Of a stretch of DNA of 64,000 nt, positions 38,101 to 53,100 are shown piece after piece (within the stretch, counting starts at the first letter, position 1; each line of letters starts with the position of its first letter). A program made the position numbers and the translations under genes. The stretch covers positions 41,962-105,961 of the forward strand of contig KN885557.1 in assembly GCA_000934455.1 (NCBI GenBank). Direction: 5' to 3'. The stretch comes from Apostichopus parvimensis. Lineage: Eukaryota; Echinodermata; Holothuroidea; Aspidochirotida; Stichopodidae. The notes beneath the pieces were generated by a model, which saw nothing but the letters and a program-made list of their open reading frames with translations, had not been told where the DNA came from and searched no databases.

Positions 38101-41100
38101 TAGTTTCCTAAGGAAAAAACAAAAGGAAGAAAACAAACTTAGTTGGAGAAAAGATTATAATCCATTCCATATGCAAATTAATTTTGCATAAAAATTGTGT
38201 GTAAACAGCAGACTTTTTAAAAACAAAAAGTACATCTGAAACTCCACTTCCAACTTCATAACTTCATACCAAAGTTAATTAATTATGACAATTTTGAAAA
38301 CTGGGTGGTTATGTCAACCTTTGCGTGGAATTTGCAATTGGCAATATGAAACTGGGACACCAAAACCCCTGTTACTTAACCTTCTGAGATGAACTTTTCG
38401 TTGATTTTTTTTTAAATCTGATGAATATAATAACTCAGACATGAAGAAAATCTGTATTCATATTGACATCAAAACCCGTTACTTTACCTTCTGAGATGAA
38501 CTTTTCATTGATTTTTTTTAAAATCTGATGAATATAATAACTCAGACATGAAGAGAATCTGTATTCATATTCTAGCAAAGTTGGCTGTACTCTTACTGTT
38601 GCTCTTATATGTTTGTTCTCCTTGCAACTTCTTGCAAGTACAAGAATCAGTACTCATGTACTTGTACTCATTCACATAAAGGAGAATCCCACTAGCACAT
38701 GTACTCATGCTATTGTACTTGTACTTCAATACTCAACTCAAAAAATAAACTAATCCCAAGGTAAAACAACCTATAGTTTGGTCATTCATAGGGCATTCAT
38801 AGGAATAGGGTTACAACTGTATGCTATTGTCTGTGATCCTAAATAAGAAATCCTAAGGTAAAACAGCCTGTATTTTGGTCATTCCCTTATCAGTGTAATA
38901 CATTACATTGCATATATCTACCTTCCTCCAACAACTGTAGTCTTGTATGGGAGATTGTGTACATTGAATAGTGGGAGAGAGTGGGTCAATATTGAATAGT
39001 GGGTAGTGGATCAGAGTTCAATTTCATGAAAAGAGGGGACTGCTAGGAGTTTTAATATGTGATGCTGTTTTGGATGAGAGACATACAGACCTGTTGACGA
39101 AGTTAAAATGGGACACAAATGACATAATATCAATGTCTATTCACATAAGCTAGTAACAATGTTTTACATATATATACAGTATATAACACTAAATCAACGT
39201 GTGGCAGCCTTCATGAAGATAATGTTCTGATGAACCAAGCTCAGTCAGACATTACCACATACAAAGATCATCCACCATATCGTTACAGCTTTATTTACAT
39301 GACCAGTGGTAAAACTGGCTTCCACAAAAGATATTCTTCTTGTGTCCGCTCAATATTGTGGAATGGTATACCACAATCTGTAAAGAGGTTCAAAACTTTT
39401 TAAGTGTTTAGTAGATGACATGTTTTAAGATACATCTGCTTTTATGTTTTCATCAAGGTTCTCTCCTTCGGGTAAGTTATACATTCTGCTCTGTGAATGT
39501 TTACATTTAGCACAACTGAGCACTTAAGAAAGGTGTAACGTACTGCCTTATGCATGACCTACAGTAGGCAGAATGTTTTTTCCAAAAATTTGAATTTCAT
39601 AGTTGAGGCAGTTTTTAATATTTATAAGGGCATGTGTGAAAATATTTTCAAAATATTTTACCCAATCGAACCCCCTTCAAATGATACCCCTGTTATAGGT
39701 CTTTTAAGTTGCAGGTACTGCAGTCATAGATAAAACTGTTAAATACAAGCTTTAATCAAACTTTGGCTAAACTCTGTTTGAGCTAGAAGTACTGAAGTGA
39801 AGATACAGAAGCAATGACAGTACATGGTTGAAAATAAACGGTAACACAACAGTAGTTAAGTATAAACTATTATTAATGGTGATTATAATTATCAATAAAA
39901 TAATATGATAATATATAAAATAAATTATAATATAATAAAATATCAAGTATAATATAATATAATAAAAAAATTATAATATAATATCATATTACATATAAAA
40001 TAATAATATTATAATTATTAATAAAAATAATTAAAGTTTAAAGTATAAAAAGTATAAACATATATGTAATTTTCTATCCCGGCATTTACACCGCTTGTTG
40101 TTAGTCTGTTCCAAAATAGTTTAACGTATACAAGTCTGTCTGAGGAGAGAGGCTATCAAGAATTTCATCTTCAAATTATAAAACTACAAAAACAAACTGC
40201 CATGCATGACATCCACTGTAGATGCTTATCTCTTTTGTGATGCAGATTAATTTATGCTAACAACAACATGAAAGATGTTTGGCTCCTTCGTTTGTTTTTC
40301 TTTCTTTTTCTTAATTGTCTGCAATATCATCATATTATGTATACTTTACAATCAGCACTGACATAATTTACAGATAACATGGAAAGAATCGAGGTCATGT
40401 TAGACTATAATTGCCTGTGTGTTACTAGTTCATGGTTTCCTTTTGACTGTTTAACCCATGTACAGAGATATTCAACCACAATTGCAAGGTAAACAATGTT
40501 AAAAAGGAAGCCAATACCGAAGAAAATGAATACCTCGATACATTAATTTGCATGAATTGTTCCATTTAACTAATAAATAAGATACATAACGAATGTCAAA
40601 TCAATATTTTTATGTGTTTCGAGAGCTTTACTTTTTTACAATTTACAATTTACCCAGACACAGGCAGCTATCATCAAAAATAGCTACAGTTAATTATTGA
40701 CAGTTGACATGTTGTAGACTTTCTTTTTCACTAGCAGATTTGAAGCTTGGTCTAGCAGATTTGAAACTATCTTAGGCGAAACAAAGTTGCAACTTGGTCT
40801 AGCAGATCTGGAACTTTGGTTTGGCAGATCTGGAGCTTTGGTCTAGCAAGATCTGAAGCTTGTTCAAGCAGATTTGAAGCTATTATAGGTGAAACAAGTT
40901 TGCAATTTGGTCTAGCAGATGAAACAATAGTTTGGAGGAGATTACATACTCCATCTATAATTCTAGCAATTATTCGGTCCATGATTTCATTCTCCTTACG
41001 TCTTTTCCCCCAAATTTTCAAGCTTTAAATACTTTGATTTATTCCTTTTTCTTTACAGGTACTACAACGGTTCTTAATATGTGACTCCTACATCCTCAAT

Positions 41101-44100
41101 TCCCAAGAAGCTTGTCAAATTCATTCATTGTTCATAAGGTGTAATACATACAACAATCATGATATTCATTCTGACTCCATTTGTGATAAAACTAAGTGAC
41201 TAAATCATAATTAAATATTCAGCAATTTTGAACACTGTTTCTGCTTTCATTTTTTTAACAAAATTCCTGGTTTCATATGAGAAGCTTTCTGGGCCTTTTA
41301 CCTAATACCAGCATCTTGCTCAACACCGGTCATAAAACAAACTACCAATCACAAGTTATGTATCACCTTCTTCCATGTGTGAATAAAATGGCAATATCTG
41401 TTGAACACAACAGCTCTTACCAGTATATTTCTTACATTTTGCCTTTCATCAGTGTAAAATTTGGTCTTGATTTAATACCCAATGCTGTAAGTCTCAGTAT
41501 GATAAATCAGTTAGATCAAGCATTAAATTTCTCGATACGTTTGCTTTTAGTGTCTTCCAAATTTAAGCATGCTAAAAATTGCTACATATATTTCTGAAAG
41601 TATGCTTACATACTGGAAGCGTAAACCTCACACTGTATCTCAGATACTTGGAATTATCAAATTTTACAATTAAATGTCCCAGTGAGTTTAAACAATGCTC
41701 TGAAAGCGGCAGTGAAAAGTCTAAACAGTTTGATCATAGGTGACCGTTATTTGACTTATTTCACATTTTAGCATATTTGGGCGGAGGGGGAGGGGGGGGG
41801 GACAGCTGACATGCTGTCTACTGTTAAGCATCTGTAACTCATGTAACCTAGCAATAAAACATGTGCTGCTACACATTGGCTTCTCTTGTAGCAATATTAA
41901 AATTTGACTGGTATATTACAACAGCTGGAATCATTGTATGGCTTCCCCAGTATCACACAACATACTGTTGAAGTCTCTCTTCACTACTTCCAAGGTCTAA
42001 CCTAATACCCACTCAAATCATTCTATAGTTTCCAGAGATATTTTTGATGAGAGAGTAAAATAAGAAAACCTACTTAAAATGAATTGTTGGTAGCTCGACA
42101 AAACTCGCAAACATACTGTACTGGTTTGGGTGTTTACTGCAAATGCAAATTTTCTGTATACCCTTGAAGCCTCTTGCTAGATTAAAAACTGTCAGTAGAT
42201 ACAATCTTGCCAAGAATCTTATAATTTACAGTTTTATGATACCCTTGCTGAAAGTCTATGTCTGCTCATCGGATGTTTATAGTTGAGACAGCTTTCTTCA
42301 GATGGAGAAAGTGTTTTCGCTATATCATTTTATCAATTTATTAATTTTTTTTAGCACAATAGACTCCTAGAAACACATTGCAAGACAAATCTTGTTACCC
42401 ACCAGACACTTTGGTGACCCACTTTTGGGTAATGCCCCATAGTTTGTGGACCATTGCTTAAGATGTTATTAATAATGCAGAATTTTTTTTTATTGAAATT
42501 TGAGAAAGCCTGAATTCTCCTTTAACTTCAATTACAAAAAGAAGCCACATTCCCCAAAACTAACTGGTTTGGGTATAATTTACAGGCAACAATACTTACC
42601 TATCTCCAATCTACATATAAGCACTTTCTCATCTAGCAATCATCTATGCAATTGATAACATTTTGGCACTGCGACCCCCTACGCGCCACTTTGCGGCCAC
42701 CACCCACCCACTTGTTCCCCCTTCCAATAAGATCTACCATTCAGTAAGATCTACCATTCAGATACTAGAGCATGCTATTTCAAGAATATTCTACTGCATT
42801 TGCTTTGCTCTGCTTACAATTTGGTAGACTAAAAAAAAAAGGATGAAAAAAAAACACTATCACGTACAATCCTCTGAGACAGCCAAAAATTCAATCAGGA
42901 TAGGGAGGAGATTATGTTCAAAGCGTCTAGCACTGGAGGAGGACATTCAAGACGATCAAGAGGAGGGAGATCATGACGTTAAAGACAATTGATGCATCTT
43001 ACAAAATAGTTACGTGCTGTAATTCAAGATGAGATGAAGAACAAATGCTACATATCACCCTTAGTTTATGACGTCTATTACATATACAATAATACTGGGA
43101 ATGTTTATTAGGCTGGCTACACAGTATTTATATCCTGAACCAGACAGCCAGTCTAAACGATCTAACATCATCGGGATGATCGAGAGATGAAGAGAGTGAT
43201 CGGAGGAAGTTGATGCTGACACCTTTATTGATTTAAATCCATAAATTAAAACTGTATCAATAACAATGAAGCTGCACATGTTCTTTAGCTGAATGATTTC
43301 AATGTGTGAAAGACAACTTTAGCACAGTCTGTGAGTGTCTGCCATTTGAAGTCAAAGCAGCCATGGTTTATGTCAAACGTAACCCCTATATGACTCCAAA
43401 CTTATCGGTTTGGATATAGAAACAATGACTTGCGGTCGTTATCTTCAAGCAATATTTGTAGCACATGTAGGTGGCAGTACGCTATACTACAATTCAAAGT
43501 CCTTCTAAATTGGGAAACTTCATGAAAGATTTTAAATATACAGGAGATAACAGATGAGAACATTTCACCTGTAATAATCATGTTGTGAGCTTCCGCATGG
43601 TAAATTAGGAGGGTAGAGGGTATTGGACTGAGGCAAAAGTGTAACCGATTATTGTAAGCTGGGTAGATTGGTTTTGTGAGTGTGTGTGTAGAAGACAGGT
43701 ACAGTAAGAGAAGAACCCGGACAAGCACCTGTCCCTGACATATCACTCTCCCATCGCAACACCAAGTAGAACTTCCCTGACATGAGAGAACTCTGTGACG
43801 CATTCTAAAATGGCAAATCTTGAGGTGCAGACATGTGCTTTCATTAATTTGCATTATTTTAAGCTATTCAAGCACAAGATTGCATTTTTGAAATTTTAAG
43901 AACTCTCGAGCTATTCCAATCAGTATGATCATCACAAATGATTGCGATCTCATTCGTGCGGGGGGGGGGAGGGGGTAGGGGGAAGGATAAACTAAATTTT
44001 ACTGAAGCAGTATTGAATCTGCAACACATATTAAAAATGCTACTGTATTGTACAGTACCCGTAAATTTGAGCATTCAAGAAATTGAAAAACAAACTCCAA

Positions 44101-47100
44101 ATCCAAAAATATACACAATCAGTGCTCATTACTCCATGAAGAAAGGGCAATACAAGATCATGCTGATACCAGTAACAAATTTGAGAGAGTGCGAAACCAA
44201 ATCAATTCTTGCCGCTGAATAATTTGTCCGCGAACTCATGCATTTGACTTTAGAATGATAATTTCAGAAAGATAGGGGATGCAACCAGTGACTGAGTCAG
44301 TACAGGCAAACTGTTATAAAATGTTACCTAGGATTCTTTGCAGGTTAAGGCACACCAGGAAGTCATTTAATGTTCAAATATTGCAAGCTTTTCAAGGCTC
44401 TGAACTTTGTCTCTGAAATAAATACTTATAGTCACTCAGGGATGTGCTCAGGAATATTTGAGTGCCGGGCAGATTGTGCGGTAGTGTGATCCACACCCTG
44501 AGAGAGGGATCTCATGGGTGGGGTACCCCTTCCCCACTGGACAAAGTTTGCACATGAAGTATGCTTAGGTGGTGCTATTTTTCCTATTCTGTGCCATGTA
44601 TTCTCCCAGATTTTGGTTATGGTAAAATTTGTTAAATTATCATTAAAAAAAAGTGCCGGGCGGAAATGTTTAAAATACTGTTTGTGCTGGGCGGCATTCA
44701 GAACTGCTGGGCGAGGCCGCCCGGTGCCGCCCAGTGTGAGCACATCCCTGGTCACTCCAAATCCCTCCTTATACAAGAAAAGGTTACTAATCAGGCTGCA
44801 AGTGACTTCTAAGATAAACGGAATCTGATGGAAGAAAAAACTCCCAAATCCTCAGCTGCCGTAAGGGCGAAATCTGAAAGAAATGTTCCGATCGAAAAAA
44901 CGTGTGCAGGCACTTAGAATGGTAGATTGAGAAGGAAGGGCAATGACCGGAGGGGCCGGTCATAGAGGGCGCACAGTGTTAAAAGGTTACCAGGACATTC
45001 TAGGCACGGTAGAACGGGGTGCCAAGGTTGTGAGGAGACAGGTAAGCGAGGAATGAAGTAAATTCTGTGTTCAAAAAACTGGCTATGCATTTTTGCACTT
45101 GTATCACAATTGTTTAACAATTCATGGTATCTTGCAATGCGATGCCTGATAAATTAATCCCTACACGCTGCTAAAAGTGACCTAATGTTTGCAGTATGTT
45201 TGGAAGACAGGTAAGGAGCAGTGAAGCTAAGTGAAGGAATATGCAGTACTGCTGTGTATGTGTTGGTTTCTTTGGGGACGGAGAAGAGGGTAATGGGGGG
45301 GGGGGGGGGGGGGGGGAGTAGTGTACAGGGTACTGACATGCGTGTGATTTCTCTTTGGGGAGGCAGAAGGAAGGCAGGTCTCTAAAAAGTGTGGATTTAA
45401 TTAGTGTGGATTTAATTAAATGTTACAATAACTGAACCAATAACTGGCACAATTAAGTATCATAAAATGGTCTAAAAAATATATGTAACATGCTGCAATT
45501 AGGATTTAAATTACTTTTGGAGGAACAGGCCTCCCATGTCTCCTAGATTTATGATGTTTTCTTAAGTAAAGGTTTTCCTGGGAAGGAAAAACAAAATCTG
45601 TCAAAATCATCTTCAGAGGACTTCCTAAGGAGAAAGATTCCCTTCTCACCTTCTGCTGGTAAAAAGTAGCAAAGCAAGAAATGATAGCTAGGATCAAAAG
45701 CAAAATACCTGAACGCTGAATACTGTAGCTAACACCTTGATTTAATACAACAAGTATCTAGTATGAGACATCTGATCTTTGGTTTCATTAAAACTCCATC
45801 CTTAAGGTGAGATGCTCTGATGACAAACATATCCACTTATAAAAGTAATTCTACTTCAGAAAGGATCCAGAGTGGAGTAAGAGTTATGCTGTTATATTGA
45901 ATAAACAGGTACCACCTTGTATTGTATACAAAATACAACGTCCAAAATTTGAAGGTGTCACAATGGTTCATCCAAAGTTACACAAAGTTTATCAAAAGTT
46001 GGACAATTTTAATCCAATGAAGTTGGAAAACATCGATATGCAAAGATGGACATAGGTATCTCATGCTGGAAAATGTTACATCCAAAAAAAGCTAGTTGAC
46101 ATCACAAAAATCATGTCCAAAAATGTTACTGGTTTAGTTCACAAAGGTCTCTCAACTTCTCTCCTATATCAAAGTTATTCTTTGTTCTAGACAAGTACAG
46201 TAGATGGATATTGCAGTTGTTTTGAGAGGACAGGTAAGTAATTACTACATACATTTTAATTAACAATCATTAAAACAAGACAAGGGACAAAGTATAATAG
46301 AACTTCATAATGTAAGACATCAGGTACAGGGTCCATATATACTATGATACTGTAAATAAACATTTAATAATTTCAGGTTTATTCAACAGCACTCTACAGT
46401 AAAGAACACAAATTTATCAATAAATGCTAAAAAAGCTGGTGTCCACACTTGTCATCAACACACAACACATACTGTATACAGTATAATGATCAAAGTGTTG
46501 GGTGCATTTCACTAAAAGGCACAGATTAGTTCATAAGTTACATTGTACAAGTATATTCACTGAAAAGAAATTTGAATGTAAAGGCAGCTTTTAAAGGTTG
46601 GTCAAACAATTTTAATAAAACCTGTTGTATATATTCACAATATATAAGAGACAATTAATCAAACAATGACATGCTAAAATGTTTTTATCATTCACCAAAT
46701 GTATAATGAGTTAACGATATTCCACCTGGTTATTAAGATTTTGTCAACAAGAGTAGCTTTGAATGATTTATGGGAATTTGATTAACTTTTGCAAGTAGTT
46801 AGCAATACTTTTTAATTGCATCCTACAATACCAACATTAAAAGGCTCTTCCATACCAGTTTAAAATCATCAACAAGAAGTTTGAAGTTTATTAAATTATG
46901 AAATGATTAGGCTACAGATGTCAAGTTAAAATAGACATCAAAATTAGTTTGATAAATAAATAACCTCACAGCGGCGGAAACACTACCAGATATTAAATGC
47001 TTGGAATGTACAGGTACCATCTGAGAGCGAATGCATATCTCTTGTTAAAGGAGCAGTTTGCTGATTGATAAATGTAATCAACAACTGTAGCCAGCAGTCA

Positions 47101-50100
47101 TCTACTGTTGTAGACTGTACTATGTTGTTGACAAACCAAGGAATTATAATGCTAAAAAGAATGTAAAATGGTACCAACTTTGGTAGGTTAGTTAGATGGC
47201 ATCTGAGTGAATATGTTAATTGAAGACACACATAAGACACATGCAAAGTAAAGTTATTACTGATAAAAACCCAAGCCGATATCAGAAGTGCAATGCTAAT
47301 GACTGTAAACGTTACCTACATTTGTAGGCTAGATAGATCAATATCAGTGGCATGCATACAAACATTTCTGCATTATAAGAGATGGGAAAGCTCCTTTAAT
47401 GACAAACTCTGCAGGAGGGCAGTTATATGACATCACACTTCTTCCACTGATACCAATATGCACGTCATCTAACTGAACAGGAGTTCATAAACATCTTGCA
47501 TATATATATTCATCTCACCCGGATGTACACATACTGTGAAGAAATTTTCAACGCTCTACAAGAACAAATTATCGAACAACAGATACTGCTTGCTGAGGGG
47601 TGAATAGAGTCCTGACTAATTTACTCTATGACAAAAGTTCAGAAATTCCTGTTAGGATGGTCAGCATATTTGTTTGGTATAGCAGTTGTAATGGAAGCGT
47701 GACACTGGATGAGTTAATACCATGCTGAGGGGGTATGACCTTTAGTCAGAAGGTGTAGCTTTTTGATTACTGGGCTGTTAAAATTGGATGGAAGAACGTA
47801 TTATCTCTTGACAGGACTGTGATGACCATATCCCAAACTTAAAGGGGAATATTTATAGCTTGGTGCATAATATTGTATAGTAAACTCTTACACAAATATG
47901 GACAGTTTAACTACACAAAGGCAAACAATACATTGCAATTTTTGTATACAGTAACTGTGACATTTTTTGAATTGAAACATTTTCTTAGTATTATGATTCC
48001 CATTTTCACGTTTGAAAACATGAAAGGTGTTGATATAAATGAGAGATATCTTCCTTTGGTTAATGTTTTGTTTGATTATTTGTAATTGGACATTTAACCA
48101 ATTTTTTTCAGTTCTTGAAGCAGAAATATTCTGACCACCATTTCTGATCTTGTGAAGTTTTTTCTTTTCTCTTTTTGGGTGGGGGGAGGGGATGTGGAAG
48201 CTTGACACTGGGTGATAACACCCCAGTTACCTCATTATATATCAGCATTTGCTTATAGGACAAGCTCATTGAAACAATAGTCATAAACTCTTTCAGTTCT
48301 TGATGTCTCCCTAAAGACCCTCTCTGCTCCTCTCCTAATAATAGAACAAGAGCATTGCCAATGATCCCAACATTGTCTGTGATCCACCATAATTTATCAT
48401 ATCTCTTAGCCTATCATTACAATTTGGCACATCTAATTGAACACAGTCTTCACAATCAGTGCAAACTGAGAAGGGAACATGGCAGGAATGTCTTCTCCCT
48501 TGGATACCAACATGAGCAACATGGCATTGACATACAACCTACATTACTCACTTATTCAACATCCCATTACAGTCAGTGTTGTCTGGATGACCTTTAGTCA
48601 ACATACTGTAGTCCAGGCAAATTAAAAATAAATAAAGAAAAGATTCCAATTTGCCAAAACCTTACTTTCAAAGGGAAGCATCTATCTTTAATAAAGGTCA
48701 TGACCAGTACTGGTCCCAGCTATATGCATGCTAGAATGTAAAATAATGTTCACTCGTGCCCAGGGGGGTATGAGCAGGGGACACTGGGGGCACGTGCACG
48801 CCCCACCAACTTCTTTCCAAAAAAGGAAATGTGCCCTACTGGCAAATAAAATGTGCCCCTTTGATGAAGAACTGTCTTTTGGATATCTTAAGCCTTTGTT
48901 ATTTTTAATATTTTATTTTAATTATTCATGTGCACCATAATAGTCTTGATAGCATACTGACACATCATATATTAAAGTAATATGGCCGGTGTGTATCGGT
49001 TTATAGCATAACGAGTGGTGGTTGTGGAATGAGAAAGTGCCCCTCTGATGTTGTGCCCCTCCCCCACCACTTTTTGGAAGTTTCCTACCCCCCTGCTCAT
49101 GCCCCAACTTTGATGAGCAAGTTGCTCAACCTCTGTTGCATATTCATGTCACTGAAACACTGAATTCTAAAGTTACTTAGAACAGGAAAATTATTTGGTG
49201 AATCAGTACCCCCAGGAATGTACGTTTGAAAACTCTTAACAACTTATAGCATGCTTAAAATTGAGCCGATGCAATACTGCTAAACCTTTAAAGCAGAGGT
49301 GTAATAACCTTCATTTCCCATCGGAGTATCTTGTGAAGTCAAATTCAGCTCTCTCTCTCACCTTGCTAAAACTATTTCAGCATCATATTACAGCCCTTCA
49401 TCACACTCTGAGTGGGCGAGAGCAGTGTGAAGACTGCATCCCAGCTATCTTTACCTCACCGCTTTTTATTTTTGTTATCTGTTTATTTCATTATTATTTA
49501 TTTACGTTGGGAGAAGGCACTTGCCAGGCCAATGGATGGGGTGGGCCGGCTGGCTAAAGCCTTGATGTGACTGACAGGACATTTTTTTGTCCCCTTTGGT
49601 AGATGAGGCAGTGCAAGCAGTAGTACGTAAGCACTGTCAAGAGGGAGCACCTTGGAGCAAGTACTGCAAAGCTCTACAGGATGCATTTCCCTTCATGACA
49701 CTTGTACACTATTGGATGCTTCCTCACAGGTCAATGGCCTGCGAAAAATCTCTCTCTCGAAAGACTTCTTACACTTCAAAGCAAAATGACAGGTTGTAAA
49801 TTGATCGCAATGGATGAAGATTGCCGGTAGTCACGTAGTCCACCATTACAACAGTTAGTAATAGATGGAGTATGTAGAATGTGTCAGCATAAATCGGTAG
49901 TTAAACTTATAATATATATTCACAATAGTACTTGTTGCTGCTGGCAGAATTGAAAGCAATCGACAATCAAGATTAGATCATATTATGTGTGTATATTAGG
50001 AAGCTATACATAGACAATACTTTAGAAATCTCTCCAAACAGCAACTAACTGACGGTTGCTTGGTCTTTGAACTTGGAATATATGTTCACAAAAGCACTTG

Positions 50101-53100
50101 TTAACTGCTGGCAAAGTTGCAAGACAATTGCAATCATAATGAGATTGTGAGGATAAATAATTGTGAGGGTATATGGAGCTACAGACAACACTTCAGAAAA
50201 CTCTCCAAACACAAATTAACTGAACAGTATTGACGATTGTTTGTTCTTCAGTGGCATAATCAGTACTGCATAACAGTATGTAATTATGTCAAATGTAGGA
50301 AGCTGAGGGGGCTGCAGCACCCTGTAGTCAGGCTGTATAGGATATGATTTTTTGGGGAGCTATGGACCACTTCAGAAAACACTCCAAACACAACTCACTG
50401 AACGGTATTGACGGTTGTTTGTTCTTCAGTGGCATAATCAGTGCTGCATAACAGTATGTAATCATGTCAAAAGTAGGAAGCTGAGGGGGCTGCAGCACCC
50501 TGTAGTCAGGCTGTGTACAGTAAGACAATCGTTTGTGCTCCACAGTTCATTACAATTGGTACAGCTGGTCTGCAGAGATAATCCCTATTAATAGGCATTG
50601 TTGGTCTGCTAACATAATCTCTTTTGCTTGATACTGATTCAGCCTTGCTGCAGGGGGATTTTGCAGCTGCTGCAGCTTTTTGTTTTGACAAAAACACACC
50701 TAAATGAAAGATACTGTTTCTGGTATTACAAGTACAGTATAGAGACCTGCTCTAGATCAACAGGCTGACATTACAATGGTTGTGCTTTACAAGATATGCC
50801 ATGAAACAGTCAGACAAATTTATGTAACAAATCAGCAACCAATCTTGAAAGAAAGGCAGCAATCGATCTTGTAATCTGAGAGAAACAGGTTACGATCAAA
50901 ATGTCAGCTCATTCAATTGATAACACTCATAACAGTGACTTAGTATGTACAGTAATCTTTTGTGTTCCAGATTCAGATTCCACACTCCAGGAAATGCTCC
51001 TCTGCATATATGTAATCTCTACTACTGAGCTTGATATTGATACCGTTGAATTTTGTAACTGGTATAGCATTTCTAGTTGACACTGTGTTTTAACAAATTT
51101 CAATAACAAAGGGATGAAACATAACAAAATACTCATTAATGTATTTACTGTACAGAAACAAAAAGAATATGATAGCACAAAGCGTTCTTAGATTTAACCT
51201 TGCATCAACCACTCTTGGAGCTGTAATTACATCTTTATCACCATCTTGGAACCTCTTGTGTATTACAAAACTTGCACAGGCGAAAGTTGCACAGGCAATT
51301 ATCTGGAGTGAAACATCTGTGTAACCTCGTAATGAGGAGATGTTATATATTGTAGCTTGGAGCAGAGAGTTCTAGCTTGCAGCAAAACAGATGGCTAAAA
51401 AAATATGTTAAAATGAATCCTTGAGCTCTTAGAAGAGAAACACACAGGCTGCACAGCACCAGACAGTCATGGCAGATCTGATTTACATTCTATTCATAGA
51501 TACAGTATCTGTCTGGATTTTACAACAGTGTTGCTTAAAATATAAAATTGGTAAAATTATGATTTTTTGGCAACACCCTACCCTCCCTTAAGGCATGCCA
51601 CAGCACAAAAGCAGTAGGATGTGACTGTCCCTGCTGCAATACATCCACATTATTAGTAACACTGTCATAACCCCAGAGTGCACATACAGTTCTAAAAAAC
51701 TTAACCTGTGAGCTTTTGAGTTTAAATTCTTGTCAACTTCAAGTTTGTATTGGAAAACAACTGCAGTACAATACAAAACATATTGCCTAGAGATGAAGGA
51801 TAACATGGCTGACAGACAACCTGAGGTGATGATTAACAATACTGATGTCATAGTAACTGTCTAGTAAGCATTAGCCCCTGTGGCTACTATTGAGGTTTTA
51901 GCAGTGCAACAAAAAATGGTACTTTTTAAGAAAAGTCACCCAAGTTAGACCCTGGACACAAGAACCCCCAAACTTGATCCATTCTCAAGCCCATGTTCCT
52001 TACATGGAGACTGTCATAGTGTGATCATGATGTTATGTCATGACGTTACGTCCAAAGAAACTTTATTTCAAAGGGAATCACTTTCATGAGAAATACGTCA
52101 CTAACACATCTCTGGTACAACAGTAGAAAGAGTGGCGAAGTACATACATTTCTATTATGTCAGAACTGCTGAGCCTTCCAATTTCTCCTTCACAATTGTC
52201 TAGCATCAGAAGGATCTTTCCAATTGTTGGAGGTAACCACTAAGCTAGTTACAATGGATTACTCTCCATTACATTGAGTACTTAATCTTGTGTAAAAGTA
52301 AGTTGGCCTGACGTTTCTATCCTAGCAGGATCTTCTTCAGAGGCTAAATGACAAGTACAGTAACAGAAGGACAAAAACACGCACAGAAAACAGACAGGTT
52401 AAATGACAGGTACTTAATCTTGTTATATGTGTCTAGACCTCAAAGGTTAAAGGAGATCAAAAATAGAACACAAAATCAGCTCTTGATAGTAGAAAAAGTT
52501 AAAAGTAAATAATGTCTTTCTTATTTCATGCCACCATGTAAATATACTTAAGGATATATTCTGAATAAATTCACAAAATTATGGATACCATGCAAACATA
52601 TATATTTCAATAGTTCAATAAAAAAAAAGGTAACAATTGTGATTGTAAGATTCTCAAACTTTGTGACCAATTTAGCATATAAGCTCTTTTTGTCTCACAA
52701 TATAATACATCCCTCTAATTTAGAAAGTATATTGCACAGTTCAAGCAGAGATTGTTCTATGAGATATCATTGTGATGGACTATGCACTTTGAGAGTTGTG
52801 TAGACTGTTACAAACATTTTGTAATGAATCCTCTTGTTTGCTTACAATTTTATTATGAAAATGGTTTGGATTTACAAGTTTCCACAGGCAATACCCAGAC
52901 TTTTAAAGATTTCAGTCAAAGAGGAACCCTTTTTTTGTGTGTTACATTGCAGAAGTCCCTTTTTAACCTAATCTTAATTTTTTCATTAAGTAGTGAACTC
53001 AACCTGAATTCTACTTTGGGTAAACAATGAGCACTTCAGATGACATGCACGCATACAGTAACGAATTGTTGCTAGGTAAAAGGATGACTTTGAATGAAAC

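Noticed and set aside
43402-43854. 150-residue ORF on the - strand
   Set aside because: Lies in the NAGS intron, but shows no similarity to NAGS and cannot join its neighbours, which already connect without a gap.
48384-48400. TATGGTGG on the - strand as the missing NAGS exon (YGG motif)
   Set aside because: The surrounding frame does not match NAGS. The true exon was then found at 37929-38107.
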